A stretch of DNA of 64,000 nucleotides, from the NCBI RefSeq assembly GCF_000172415.1, contig NZ_ABLD01000009.1, positions 124,001 to 188,000 on the forward strand. Direction: 5' to 3'. This document shows positions 16,809 to 26,082 of the stretch, in pieces. A model generated the notes under the pieces. The model made no database searches. It was not told the origin of the DNA and saw nothing but the letters and a program-made list of their open reading frames with translations. This stretch comes from Paraburkholderia graminis C4D1M (GTDB lineage: Bacteria; Pseudomonadota; Gammaproteobacteria; Burkholderiales; Burkholderiaceae). A program made the translations under genes and the position numbers. How positions within the stretch are numbered: position 1 is the stretch's first letter; every line of letters starts with the position of its first letter.

Positions 16809-18377
16809 TCAAAGCAATTCGCGCAGCCGGTGCTTGAGAATTTTTCCCGTCGATGCCGCGGGCAATGCCGCAAGCACCTTCACTTCGGCGGGGCGCTTGT
16901 AGGGCGCAAGGCGTTCGGCGCACCACGCGGCAAGCTCAACCGGTGTAACGGTCGCGTGAGCCGCCAGTTCGACGAACGCGATCACTTCCTCGTTGCCCTC
17001 GACTGCGCGCCCGATCACCGCCGACTGCACGACTTGCGGATGCGCGTTCAGCACATGCTCGACCTCGGCGGGATAAACATTGAAGCCGGAGCGGATGATC
17101 AGGTCCTTGCTGCGTCCGACGATATGCAGCGCGCCATCGGCGTCCTGCCGCGCGAGATCGCCGGTTTTCAGCCAGCCGTCTTCGGTCACTGCGGCGCGCG
17201 TTTGCTCCGGGTTGCGGTAGTAGCCGAGCATTACGTTCGGGCCGCGCACCCATAGCTCGCCGATTGCGCCGGGCGCGGCGTCCGCGCCGTCGAGTTCGAC
17301 AAAGCGCACTTCGACGCCCGGAATCACTTCGCCGACCGAACAGTCCGCGCGCGGCGCATCGAGCATGGTCTGCGAGACAGTCGGACTGCTTTCGGTCATG
17401 CCGTAGCCATTATGCAGCGGCAAACCGTACACGCTTTCGACGTGGGCTTTCAGCGCCGCGTCGAGCGGCGAGCCGCCCGAATACACAAAGCGCAGATGCG
17501 GCGCGCGCCATTCATGCCCGTGCGTCTGCAAATGCTCGAGCAGTTTGGCGTGCATCGCGGGCACGCCCTGAAAGATCGACACGCGTTCGTCGGTGAGCGC
17601 GCGGCGCACGGCTTCGGGCGCGAAGCGCGGCGCGAGCCGCAAGGTCGCGCCGGCGTGCAGACTGCCGAGGCACACCGACGCGAAGCCGTACACATGCGAG
17701 ATGGGCAGCACGGCATAGACCACGTCGTCGGGACGAACCTGGCGCAGCCGGCTCGACACGGTGGCGATAAAAAGCAGATTGCGATGCGACAGCATCACGC
17801 CCTTCGGCGCGCCCGTCGTGCCGGTTGTGTAGATCAGCGCCGCGCATTGGCGCTCGCTCGCGGCTTCTACCGGTTCCGCTTGCGTTTGCGCCGAGTCGTC
17901 CGCCACGTAGGACCATGCGCCGATGTCCGGCGTCATGCCCGGCGCTTCACGTGCCTGATGACGCTCTGCATGCTGACTCGCATCGACCGAGCTTTCGACC
18001 ATATACGCGGTGACGCGCGGCTTCGCGTGCGCGCGGATCGCGTCCAGTTCCGCCGCCGACAGACGCGCGTTCGACACCAGCGCCCACGCGTCGAGCCGCG
18101 CCGTGGCGAACAGCAGCACGATCTGCGCGATGCTGTTCTCGGCGACGATCATCACGCGGTCGCCGCCTCGCACGCCCCACTCGCGCAGCAACGCGGAGAC
18201 CGTGTCCACGGCCTCCATGAGCTGCGCATTGGTGAGACGACGCGCGTCCTCGATCAGCGCGACGTGTTGCGGATCGCGCGCGGCGGCCAGCGCGGGAATA
18301 TCGGAAATGCGCGCGGGCAGGGCGGCCAGCAGCCCGGGAACGTCGATCGTGGAGCGTAAAGCGGAAGCGGTGGTCAA
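16809..18377 (-). CDS. Acyl-CoA synthetase / AMP-dependent ligase
   Basis: 522-residue adenylate-forming enzyme that would activate a carboxylic acid to its CoA thioester. The AMP-binding loop YTTGTTGAPKGVMLSHRN, the NGYGMTESSP motif, GWLKTGDLAR and the C-terminal catalytic-lysine region LAALPAASTGKILKHRLREL are all intact. The start is TTG at 18377 with an AGGAG ribosome-binding site; no nearby ATG fits. Substrate cannot be read from the sequence; its neighbours (xerD, ybaK) give no clue. Medium- or long-chain fatty acids or an aromatic acid are possible. Confidence 0.87.
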   Translation of the reverse strand: MTTASALRSTIDVPGLLAALPARISDIPALAAARDPQHVALIEDARRLTNAQLMEAVDTVSALLREWGVRGGDRVMIVAENSIAQIVLLFATARLDAWALVSNARLSAAELDAIRAHAKPRVTAYMVESSVDASQHAERHQAREAPGMTPDIGAWSYVADDSAQTQAEPVEAASERQCAALIYTTGTTGAPKGVMLSHRNLLFIATVSSRLRQVRPDDVVYAVLPISHVYGFASVCLGSLHAGATLRLAPRFAPEAVRRALTDERVSIFQGVPAMHAKLLEHLQTHGHEWRAPHLRFVYSGGSPLDAALKAHVESVYGLPLHNGYGMTESSPTVSQTMLDAPRADCSVGEVIPGVEVRFVELDGADAAPGAIGELWVRGPNVMLGYYRNPEQTRAAVTEDGWLKTGDLARQDADGALHIVGRSKDLIIRSGFNVYPAEVEHVLNAHPQVVQSAVIGRAVEGNEEVIAFVELAAHATVTPVELAAWCAERLAPYKRPAEVKVLAALPAASTGKILKHRLRELL

Positions 18378-18517
18378 GTGCGTCTCCTAAGGGCGATTGC
18401 GTGACCGGCGTGCATCGCGCCGGAAGATTTTCGAACGATCGTGCCACAATGCCCGAAGCCGCACAATTGGCCATTCGGCAAATAGCCGTTGTGCAAAGTC
18501 GCCATTACAATGCGCCG

Positions 18518-19009
18518 ATGAGCAAATCCAGACACGTTTCCGAAACGCCCGCCACGCAGTTTCTGCGTCGGCACGGCGTGGCTTTCGGCGAGCATCCGTA
18601 CGATTATGTGGAGCATGGCGGCACCGGCGAATCGGCGCGTCAGCTTGGCGTAGACGAGCATCAGGTCGTGAAGACGCTCGTCATGGAGGACGAGCACGCG
18701 AAGCCGTTGATCGTCCTCATGCACGGCGACCGCACGGTCAGCACGAAGAACCTCGCGCGGCAGATCGGCGCGAAGCGCGTCGAGCCGTGCAAGCCCGAAG
18801 TGGCGAACCGTCATTCCGGCTATCTGATCGGCGGCACGTCGCCGTTCGGCACGCGCAAGCAGATGCCGGTGTACGTCGAGTCCACCATTCTGGAGATGGA
18901 GCGCATCTGGCTGAACGGCGGCCGGCGCGGTTTTCTCGTCAGTATCGAGCCGAAAGTGCTGACCGGATTGCTGGGCGCGAGGCCGGTGCAGTGCGCGAGC
19001 GTCGATTGA
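18518..19009 (+). CDS. ybaK: Cys-tRNA(Pro)/Cys-tRNA(Cys) deacylase, YbaK type
   Basis: 163-residue trans-editing protein that hydrolyses mischarged Cys-tRNA(Pro). The YbaK/EbsC core is visible: TPATQFLRRHGVAFGEHPYDYVEHGG, QVVKTLVMEDE (with the conserved editing lysine) and SGYLIGGTSPFGTRKQMPVYVE. I choose ATG 18518 (MSKSRHVSE) over the longer open frame upstream. It is divergent from the acyl-CoA ligase and 145 bp upstream of plsY. Confidence 0.92.
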   Translation: MSKSRHVSETPATQFLRRHGVAFGEHPYDYVEHGGTGESARQLGVDEHQVVKTLVMEDEHAKPLIVLMHGDRTVSTKNLARQIGAKRVEPCKPEVANRHSGYLIGGTSPFGTRKQMPVYVESTILEMERIWLNGGRRGFLVSIEPKVLTGLLGARPVQCASVD

Positions 19010-19154
19010 CGTTTGCCTGAATGTTTCCGCGGTGCGCGCGTTCGGTAGAATGTGCGCCGCTTCGGTTCGCCGCCGCGTGCTGCGTGCCGGCTTTCGTTCC
19101 CTGTTGCGGTTGAGGTATCCAGTTGCAGACCGCCGATCCTTATAAGAGTCACAG

Positions 19155-19796
19155 ATGCAAAACCTGATCGTTGCTGTCGTTGCCTACCTGATCGGTTCGG
19201 TGTCGTTCGCCGTGATCGTGAGCGCCGCGATGGGGCTCGACGACCCGCGCTCGTACGGCTCGGGCAATCCCGGCGCGACCAACGTGCTGCGCAGCGGCAG
19301 CAAGAAGGCCGCGATTCTCACGTTGATCGGCGACGCCTTCAAGGGCTGGTTGCCCGTGTGGTTCGTCGCGCATTTCGGCGCGCGCTACGGGCTCGACGAT
19401 ACGTCGGTGGCGATTGCGTGCGTCGCCGTGTTTCTCGGCCACCTGTATCCGGTGTTCTTCCGCTTCAAGGGCGGCAAAGGCGTGGCGACGGCCGCCGGCG
19501 TGTTGCTCGCGATCAATCCGATTCTCGGCCTCGCCACGCTTCTGACGTGGCTGATCGTGGCGTTCTTCACGCGCTATTCGTCGCTGGCGGCGTTGGCTGC
19601 GGCAGTGTTCGCGCCGATCTTCGACGGCTTTCTGTTCGGGCCGCACGTCATCGCGCTGGCGATCGTCGTGATGAGCTCGCTGCTCGTGTGGCGTCATCGC
19701 GGCAATATCGGCAAGCTGATGCGCGGCGAGGAAAGCCGTATCGGCGATAAGAAGAAGGCGGCGGCTGCGAGTGCGGTGAGCGGCGAGGATCGTTGA
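19155..19796 (+). CDS. plsY: Glycerol-3-phosphate acyltransferase PlsY
   Basis: Membrane enzyme that transfers acyl groups from acyl-phosphate to glycerol-3-phosphate at the start of phospholipid synthesis. 213 residues with five or so membrane segments. The three family motifs are seen: SYGSGNPGATNVLR, FKGGKGVATAAGVLL and the HLYPVFFRF segment. The C-terminal tail (KKKAAAASAVSGEDR) is soluble and lysine-rich. Confidence 0.95.
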   Translation: MQNLIVAVVAYLIGSVSFAVIVSAAMGLDDPRSYGSGNPGATNVLRSGSKKAAILTLIGDAFKGWLPVWFVAHFGARYGLDDTSVAIACVAVFLGHLYPVFFRFKGGKGVATAAGVLLAINPILGLATLLTWLIVAFFTRYSSLAALAAAVFAPIFDGFLFGPHVIALAIVVMSSLLVWRHRGNIGKLMRGEESRIGDKKKAAAASAVSGEDR

Positions 19797-19933
19797 GCGG
19801 GTGGCAGTGCGGAGTGCTGCTACGTGCGAAGTGCGCTCTGCGCCCTACGCGCTCCGACTTTCGATGCGCTGCGGCGCTCCCGCTTGTCAATGCAGCGCCG
19901 CTGAAACCGGCGCTGCGTCGATGACATAAACGC

Positions 19934-20419
19934 TCAGTCGCGGAAGTTATTGAAGTCGAGCGGCGTGTCCGTCACGTCCTTGCGCAGCATCGCTATCACG
20001 CTTTGCAGGTCGTCGCGTTTTCCCCCGGTGATGCGCACCGCGTCGCCCTGAATGCTCGCCTGAACCTTGATCTTGCTGTCCTTCACGAGGCGCACGATTT
20101 TCTTCGACAGATCGCCCGACACGCCCTTCTTGATCTTGATGACCTGCTTGACCTTGTCGCCGCCGATCTTCTCGATCTTGCCGTAGTCGAGGAAGCGCAC
20201 GTCGACGTTGCGCTTGGCCATTTTGGAGATCAGCACGTCTGTGACCTGGCCGAGCTTGAAGTCGTCGTCGGCGTAGGCGGTGATTTCGTTTTCCTTGTGT
20301 TCGACGCGCGCGTCCGACCCCTTGAAGTCGAAGCGGGTTGAGATTTCCTTGTTGGACTGCTCGATCGCGTTCTTGACTTCGATCATGTTCGCTTCGCAGA
20401 CGACGTCAAACGATGGCAT
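19934..20419 (-). CDS. yajQ: YajQ family nucleotide-binding protein
   Basis: 161 residues; MPSFDVVCEANMIEVKNAIEQSNKEISTRFDFKGSDA is the characteristic start of the family. YajQ proteins bind nucleotides, and XC_3703-type members bind cyclic di-GMP and alter transcription. The C-terminal TPLDFNNFRD is conserved. I choose ATG 20419 over an open extension to 20557. It is divergent from murB. An EAL-like protein elsewhere in this window is a possible c-di-GMP link, but only as speculation. Confidence 0.92.
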   Translation of the reverse strand: MPSFDVVCEANMIEVKNAIEQSNKEISTRFDFKGSDARVEHKENEITAYADDDFKLGQVTDVLISKMAKRNVDVRFLDYGKIEKIGGDKVKQVIKIKKGVSGDLSKKIVRLVKDSKIKVQASIQGDAVRITGGKRDDLQSVIAMLRKDVTDTPLDFNNFRD

Positions 20420-20589
20420 TGCATTCTCCCAATAGTGCGGCGGTGCGCGACGCGGCCGGCGGCTCGTCGCGGGGCACTCGCTATAATCACGGACCAGCGT
20501 CATTTTACCGACGCAACCCTCATTTGCCCAAGGCCGCCGCGCGGGCCCGCAGCTCACGGCAGTTTGCCCGCCCCTTAGTTCTCATTCCG

Positions 20590-21636
20590 ATGTCTCAAAC
20601 CGATTCCGCCGAGTTCATTGCCGGCTATCCGCTGAAGGCGCACAACACCTTTGGTTTCGACGTCCACGCGCAGTGGGCGTGCCGCATCGAGCGTGAAGCG
20701 CAGTTGCCGGCCGCGGCGCACGATCCGCGCATTGCTGGTTTGCCGCGGCTCGTGCTCGGCGGCGGCAGCAATGTGGTGCTGACGCGCGACTTCGCGGGAC
20801 TGGTGCTGCTCGTGGCGCTGCGCGGACGCCGTGTCGTCGGCGAGGACGACGAAGCCGTCTATGTGGAGGCAGCCGCCGGCGAGCCGTGGCACGAGTTCGT
20901 CGGATGGACGCTGTCGCAGGGTTTGCCGGGCCTCGAAAACCTCGCATTGATTCCAGGCACGGTGGGCGCCGCGCCGATTCAGAACATCGGCGCGTACGGG
21001 CTGGAAATGTGCGAGCGCTTTGCCTGGCTGCGCGCCGTGGAACTGGCTTCCGGCGAGTCGGTCGAGTTCGATGCGCGGGCCTGCGCGTTCGGCTACCGCG
21101 ACAGCTTTTTCAAGCGGGAAGGGCGCGACCGTTTCGTCATCACGTCGGTTACGTTCCGTTTGCCGAAAGCCTGGCAACCGCGCGCGAACTATGCGGATCT
21201 CGCTCGCCAGCTCGCTGCTGACGGCTACCACGCGGACGGCAAGGAGCCGGATGCGCAAGCCATCTTCGACGCGGTCGTCGCCGTGCGGCGCGCCAAACTT
21301 CCCGATCCGCTGGAACTCGGCAACGCGGGCAGCTTCTTCAAGAATCCCGTGGTGAACGCCGATCAGTTTGAAGCGCTGAAAAGCCGGGAGCCGGATGTCG
21401 TGTCCTACGCGCAGCCGGACGGGCGCGTGAAGCTCGCGGCGGGCTGGCTGATCGACCGATGCGGCTGGAAGGGCCGCTCGATCGGCGCCGCCGCCGTGCA
21501 CGAGCGCCAGGCGCTGGTGCTGGTGAATCGCGGCGGCGCGAGCGGGGCGGACGTGCTGGCCCTCGCGCGTGCGATCCAGCATGACGTGCTGGAGAGATTC
21601 GGCGTCGAGTTGGAGGCGGAGCCGGTTTGCTTGTGA
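20590..21636 (+). CDS. murB: UDP-N-acetylenolpyruvoylglucosamine reductase
   Basis: FAD enzyme that reduces UDP-GlcNAc-enolpyruvate to UDP-MurNAc in peptidoglycan synthesis. 348 residues from ATG 20590 fits type I MurB (E. coli 342). FAD-binding LVLGGGSNVVLTRDF, PGTVGAAPIQNIGAYG, the catalytic-serine loop GNAGSFFKNP, and AGWLIDRCGWKGRSIG with the C-terminal glutamate region are visible. A TATAAT sits at 20482-20487 without a good -35. A strong terminator follows. Confidence 0.95.
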   Translation: MSQTDSAEFIAGYPLKAHNTFGFDVHAQWACRIEREAQLPAAAHDPRIAGLPRLVLGGGSNVVLTRDFAGLVLLVALRGRRVVGEDDEAVYVEAAAGEPWHEFVGWTLSQGLPGLENLALIPGTVGAAPIQNIGAYGLEMCERFAWLRAVELASGESVEFDARACAFGYRDSFFKREGRDRFVITSVTFRLPKAWQPRANYADLARQLAADGYHADGKEPDAQAIFDAVVAVRRAKLPDPLELGNAGSFFKNPVVNADQFEALKSREPDVVSYAQPDGRVKLAAGWLIDRCGWKGRSIGAAAVHERQALVLVNRGGASGADVLALARAIQHDVLERFGVELEAEPVCL

Positions 21637-21690
21637 GCGTGCGGGCTAGCGAGTGGAGTGGCCTTGTCGGCGTTTGCAGCGCGCATGAAG

Positions 21691-21728
21691 AAAGGCGCCG
21701 CGAGTTTCCTCGCGGCGCCTTTCTTTTC
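21691..21728 (+). terminator. Rho-independent terminator after murB
   Basis: Perfect 14-bp stem AAAGGCGCCGCGAG/CTCGCGGCGCCTTT with a TTTC loop, followed by CTTTTC. It sits between the converging murB and argG genes and may serve both. Confidence 0.9.
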
Positions 21729-21810
21729 GTTGCATCTATCGCGCTAGCGGGAAACCCTGTTTAACCGCAAGGTTTCCGCCAAGCCAAGCCACGCCTCGAC
21801 AACGCTCCGC

Positions 21811-23037
21811 TTAACCGCGCTGACGGCGCGCGTTCTCCGCGATCCGCATACGCAACGCGTTCAGCTTGATGAAGCCGCCGGCGTCGGCCTGGTTGTAGGC
21901 GCCGCCGTCGTCGTCGAAAGTGGCGATGGTCTTGTCGAACAGCGTTTCCTTCGAATCGCGAGCGACGACCGACACGCTGCCCTTGTAGAGCTTCACGCGC
22001 ACCCAGCCGTTGACCTTCTCCTGCGTGTGGTCGATCAGCACCTGAATCGCGCGGCGCTCCGGGCTCCACCAGTAGCCGTTATAAATCAGCGCGGCGTAGC
22101 GAGCCATCAGGTCGTCCTTCAGGTGCGCGACTTCGCGGTCGAGCGTGATCGACTCGATGCCGCGGTGCGCCTTCAGCATGATCGTGCCGCCCGGCGTTTC
22201 ATAGCAGCCGCGCGACTTCATGCCGACATAGCGGTTTTCCACCAGATCCAGACGGCCGATGCCGTGCTTGCCGCCAAGACTGTTCAGCTCGGTCAGCATT
22301 TCGGCCGCCGACAGACGCTTGCCGTTGATCGCGACCGGATCGCCGTGCTCGTATTCGATGTCGACGTACTCGGCCTGATCCGGCGCCTGCTCCGGCGACA
22401 CGGTCCAGCGCCACATGTCGGCTTCCGCCTCGGCCTTCGGGTCTTCGAGGTGACGGCCTTCGAACGAAATGTGCAGCAGGTTCGCGTCCATCGAGTACGG
22501 CGCGCCGCCTTGCTTATGCTTCATTTCAATGGGAATGCCGGCTTTTTCCGCGTACGCGAGCAGCTTTTCGCGCGACAGCAGATCCCATTCGCGCCACGGC
22601 GCGATCACCTTGATGCCCGGCTCGAGCGCGTAGTAGCCCAGTTCGAAGCGAACCTGGTCGTTGCCCTTGCCGGTCGCGCCGTGCGACACGGCCTGCGCGC
22701 CGGTGGCGCGGGCAATCTCGATCTGACGCTTCGCGATCAGCGGACGCGCGATCGACGTGCCCAGCAGATATTCGCCTTCGTAAATCGTGTTGGCGCGGAA
22801 CATCGGGAACACGAAGTCGCGCACGAATTCTTCACGCAGGTCTTCGATAAAGATGTTGTCCTGCTTGATGCCCAGTTGCAGTGCCTTCTTGCGCGCCGGT
22901 TCCAGCTCTTCGCCCTGGCCGATGTCGGCCGTGAACGTGACGACTTCGGCGTCGTAGTTGTCCTGCAACCACTTCAGGATGACGGAGGTGTCGAGGCCGC
23001 CCGAATAGGCGAGCACGACTTTCTTGATATCGCTCAT
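21811..23037 (-). CDS. argG: Argininosuccinate synthase
   Basis: Joins citrulline and aspartate with ATP in arginine biosynthesis. 408 residues. The N-type ATP pyrophosphatase loop VVLAYSGGLDTSVILKWL is at residues 7-24, and FTADIGQGEELEPARKKAL, SHGATGKGNDQVRFELGYYAL and GRLDLVENRYVGMKSRGCYETPGG follow. It is downstream of argF on the same strand with a 254-bp gap, matching the usual Burkholderia argF-argG arrangement. Confidence 0.97.
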   Translation of the reverse strand: MSDIKKVVLAYSGGLDTSVILKWLQDNYDAEVVTFTADIGQGEELEPARKKALQLGIKQDNIFIEDLREEFVRDFVFPMFRANTIYEGEYLLGTSIARPLIAKRQIEIARATGAQAVSHGATGKGNDQVRFELGYYALEPGIKVIAPWREWDLLSREKLLAYAEKAGIPIEMKHKQGGAPYSMDANLLHISFEGRHLEDPKAEAEADMWRWTVSPEQAPDQAEYVDIEYEHGDPVAINGKRLSAAEMLTELNSLGGKHGIGRLDLVENRYVGMKSRGCYETPGGTIMLKAHRGIESITLDREVAHLKDDLMARYAALIYNGYWWSPERRAIQVLIDHTQEKVNGWVRVKLYKGSVSVVARDSKETLFDKTIATFDDDGGAYNQADAGGFIKLNALRMRIAENARRQRG

Positions 23038-23291
23038 GGTGAACTCGTAGCTGGAGAAAGCGGGAAAACAAGGCGCGCCGGCGGTTCCGGAGCGCGGAAA
23101 ACAACTATTTTGACACTAAAACGGCGCGCGTCCGCGTTTTTGGCTGTTGCGGCGAATATTGCGGAGCGCTGGTGAGGCTGCTGCGGGCCGAAGCGCGGTG
23201 CGCGATACGCGGTCCCGGCGTGGACGGCTTGCGTCGTAGTCAAGGCCGAACGCCGCGCCGCGCTTCGCGCAAATGCCGCGCGGCAATGCGC

Positions 23292-24221
23292 TCAGTGATT
23301 GAGCTTGCCGAGCAGCAGATATTCCATCAGCGCCTTCTGTACGTGCAGACGGTTTTCCGCTTCGTCCCACACGACGCTTTGCGGGCCGTCGATCACTTCC
23401 GCGCTCACTTCTTCGCCGCGATGAGCCGGCAGGCAGTGCATGAAGAGCGCGTCGGCGTGCGCGCGCGACATCATTTCCGCGTCGACGCACCAGTCGGCGA
23501 AGGCTTTCTTGCGCGCTTCGTTTTCGGCTTCGAAGCCCATGCTGGTCCACACGTCTGTCGTGACGAGATCGGCGCCCGCGCAGGCTTCGTTCGGATCGTC
23601 GAATTCCTCGTAGAACGGCGCGCTTTCCGCGGCGACGAAGCCGCGGTCGAGCTTGTAGCCCGGCGGCGTGGAGAGGCGCAGCTTGAAGCCGAGAATCTGC
23701 GCGGCTTCGATCCACGTGTAGAGCATGTTGTTCGCGTCGCCGACCCACGCGACCGTCTTGCCGCGAATCGGACCGCGATGCTCGAAATACGTGAAGATGT
23801 CGGCCAGCACCTGGCACGGGTGATATTCGTTTGTCAGCCCGTTGATCACCGGCACGCGCGAATTTTCGGCAAAGCGCTGAATGATGTCCTGACCGAACGT
23901 GCGGATCATGATGATGTCGACCATGCGCGAGATGACCTGCGCAGCGTCTTCGATAGGTTCGCCGCGGCCGAGCTGCGTGTCGCGCGTGCTCATGAAAACG
24001 GCGTGCCCGCCCAACTGGAAAATGCCGGCTTCGAACGACAGGCGCGTGCGCGTCGAATTCTTTTCGAAGATCATGGCGAGCGTGCGGTCGTGCAGCGGAT
24101 GGTAAGTCTCGTAGTTCTTGAACTTGCGCTTCAGAATTCGCGCGCGCTCCAGCACGTACTCGTAGTCGTCTAGCGAGAAATCCTTGAACTGCAGATAGTG
24201 GCGAATTTTCTTGGCGGTCAT
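23292..24221 (-). CDS. argF: Ornithine carbamoyltransferase
   Basis: Transfers carbamoyl phosphate to ornithine to make citrulline, the substrate of the downstream argG product. 309 residues. The carbamoyl-phosphate motif EKNSTRTRLSFEAG, the HPCQVLADIFTYFE segment and the ornithine/catalytic motif FMHCLPAHRGEEV are all intact. The ATG at 24221 fits the family start MTAKKIRHYLQFKDFS. Confidence 0.97.
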   Translation of the reverse strand: MTAKKIRHYLQFKDFSLDDYEYVLERARILKRKFKNYETYHPLHDRTLAMIFEKNSTRTRLSFEAGIFQLGGHAVFMSTRDTQLGRGEPIEDAAQVISRMVDIIMIRTFGQDIIQRFAENSRVPVINGLTNEYHPCQVLADIFTYFEHRGPIRGKTVAWVGDANNMLYTWIEAAQILGFKLRLSTPPGYKLDRGFVAAESAPFYEEFDDPNEACAGADLVTTDVWTSMGFEAENEARKKAFADWCVDAEMMSRAHADALFMHCLPAHRGEEVSAEVIDGPQSVVWDEAENRLHVQKALMEYLLLGKLNH

Positions 24222-24715
24222 GAAACAAATACGGCGGTCTCACCCGGCAGGATTGCCGGACGGCGCCGCCGTCGTTTTGTGGTAACTCAATGCAGCATAA
24301 AGGATTTCGCCTCATTTGACGAGTCGGCCAAAAGGCCGGGAAAGCGCTTTGAAAGCCGCGCTGCGCTGCCGAAACAAGCTTGTGTGCAGTGCGGAAAAAG
24401 GTCCGCTGCGCTATAATCTGCGGGTTATTCATAGGCCCAGCAGGCCCGTGCTTCGTGGTGAGGGCACAGGCGTCGCGTGGCGGCTCGAGCGGTTCGCAAG
24501 GCGCCGCCTTTGTGCGGGATGCTTCGTTGATGCGCCGTTTCGAGCTAGGCACACCGCGTGCGTCATACCGCGCACGTCATAGCGGCCAAACCGCTTTGCA
24601 CGATCCTGCGGCGGCGCTCTCTGGAGCGGTTCACTCGCCGGGCACAGCGTTTCGAAATCCGTTTTGTTGCTTGCTGTCGCCGTCATCCGCTGGGCAGTCA
24701 CACAGGTATTTCTAC
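24222..24715. other. 494-bp intergenic region between argF and the DUF3579 gene
   Basis: Divergent promoter region with no convincing gene. A TATAAT lies at 24412-24417 but lacks a clear -35, and would give the DUF3579 gene a leader of roughly 290 nt. Frames here are open only because of high GC. No tRNA or structured RNA was recognised. Confidence 0.5.
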
Positions 24716-25063
24716 ATGGCCGAAGCAGCTCCAACCGAATACTTCATTCAGGGCATCACGTCGACGGGAAAAAGATTCCGGCCGAGCGACTGGTCGGAGC
24801 GTCTCGCAGGTGTGATGTCATCTTTCGGACCGGGTGCCAGAAAGGGCCCCAACGCCTACATGCAGTACTCGGTGTACGTCCGGCCGACCATGATCGGCGA
24901 CCTCAAGTGCGTGATTCTCGATTCGCGCCTGCGCGACATCGAACCCATGGCGTTCGACTTCGTCATGAACTTCGCCAAAGACAACGACCTCGTGGTGACG
25001 GAAGCGTGCGAGCTGGAACTGGAGCATGCGCCGCCGCCGCAGACGAAGCGGCACATCATCTAG
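24716..25063 (+). CDS. DUF3579 family protein
   Basis: 115 residues, MAEAAPTEYFIQGITSTGKRFRPSDWSERLAGVMSSFG at the start, typical of the small DUF3579 family common in betaproteobacteria. No catalytic motif, signal peptide or membrane segment is seen. A rho-independent terminator follows. ATG 24716 is chosen because the conserved part begins there although the frame is open further upstream. The conserved neighbours argF and rpsT are housekeeping. Function unknown. Confidence 0.8.
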   Translation: MAEAAPTEYFIQGITSTGKRFRPSDWSERLAGVMSSFGPGARKGPNAYMQYSVYVRPTMIGDLKCVILDSRLRDIEPMAFDFVMNFAKDNDLVVTEACELELEHAPPPQTKRHII

Positions 25064-25091
25064 CGCCAGCGAAACCGGCTCGCAGAAAAGC

Positions 25092-25118
25092 AAAACCCGC
25101 CACATCGGCGGGTTTTTT
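25092..25118 (+). terminator. Rho-independent terminator after the DUF3579 gene
   Basis: Stem CCCGCC/GGCGGG extended by A/T pairs, loop ACATC, ending in TTTTTT. Confidence 0.88.
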
Positions 25119-25173
25119 CATGCTGGCGTTGCTGCGCCAATCGGCCATTCTCTTCCGCTACGCGCGCGTGGCA

Positions 25174-25199
25174 AACAAAAAAGCCCGCCAAAGCGGGCC
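25174..25199 (-). terminator. Rho-independent terminator after rpsT
   Basis: On the minus strand GCCCGC-TTTG-GCGGGC is followed by TTTTTTG. It lies 50 bp past the rpsT stop. A second GC-rich hairpin (GCCCGC/GCGGGC) lies between it and the stop at about 25224-25239. Confidence 0.85.
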
Positions 25200-25250
25200 T
25201 TCATGCGCAGCGGAAACAGGAGGTAGCCCGCCGGAGCGGGCCGACCGGAA

Positions 25251-25529
25251 TTACTGGGCTGCGGGAGCCTGCAGACCCTTGATGGCTGCGGCGAGGCGGC
25301 TCTTATGGCGAGCTGCCTTGTTCTTGTGAACGATTTTCTTGTCGGCAATGATGTCGATGGTCTTCGACGATGCCTGGAAGATTTCAGCGGCCTTGGCCTT
25401 GTCGCCGGCGTCGATTGCCTTGCGCACTGCCTTGATGGCCGTGCGGAACTTCGAGCGCAGTGCCGAGTTGTGCGAGTTTGCCTTGGCGGCCTGGCGGGCG
25501 CGCTTGCGTGCTTGTGCGGAGTTAGCCAT
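25251..25529 (-). CDS. rpsT: 30S ribosomal protein S20
   Basis: 92 residues, Lys/Arg/Ala-rich, binding 16S rRNA in the small subunit. MANSAQARKRARQAAKANSHNSALRSKFRTAIKAV and KNKAARHKSRLAAAIKGL are the family's opening and closing helices. It is divergent from murJ across a 553-bp gap, as in many betaproteobacteria and similar to the E. coli rpsT-murJ neighbourhood. Confidence 0.97.
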   Translation of the reverse strand: MANSAQARKRARQAAKANSHNSALRSKFRTAIKAVRKAIDAGDKAKAAEIFQASSKTIDIIADKKIVHKNKAARHKSRLAAAIKGLQAPAAQ

Positions 25530-26082
25530 GACGGTTCCTTATCCTGTTCCTGTTTCCAGTACCTGACCTTCAAGTGGTGAGGCGCTGCTTTTAGATCCGA
25601 ACTCTTGGAAGCGATTGCCCAAGAGCGCAAAAGTGTCGAAAAACGATCGAACTACGCGAAGGCGGGCCCGTGTTTGCGGCGCCATGTTCCGGCATATCTG
25701 AAGGAAGTGGCGGCCCATATTCGTTCACATTCGTGACACCTGGCGCCGACCTCGACCCTCGTCCGGAAGCCGTCCGAGAACTGAGCGAGCTTCGAAACCG
25801 GCGATTATAGCAACAAAATCAGGGACGTGGCAACGGGAATGCATGCCGCGCCGCCGGCTCGGGGGAGGCCAGACCCGCCCGCGCGAGTCGGATTGCTGCC
25901 CGGCCGCGGTTCACCGCGCCCGAGCGCGGCCCGATTGCACAAGCCCTTGCCGGCCGCCCCCGGCGCGCGCGAAAAAATGCAGCGGAATTCGCTGCCCCAA
26001 CCGAACGTCTCTAGAGGAAATCGGTCCGAATCGCTTCCTGGCTCGTCGTCCGCCTTTGCGGCACCCTTATAATAAGCGCCCC
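25530..26082. other. 553-bp intergenic region between rpsT and murJ
   Basis: Divergent promoter region with no gene I can support. It is GC-rich on the murJ side. TATAAT at 26068-26073 lies only ten bases before the murJ ATG, so a start there would leave murJ with almost no leader. No good -35 is paired with it. Confidence 0.5.

Noticed and set aside
24222..24715. Protein-coding extension of the DUF3579 gene
   Set aside because: The conserved domain begins at 24716; the upstream reading is Arg/Cys-rich without homology and looks like GC-driven openness.
25827..26072. Small gene between rpsT and murJ
   Set aside because: Pro/Arg-rich translation with no ribosome-binding site; likely part of the promoter region.
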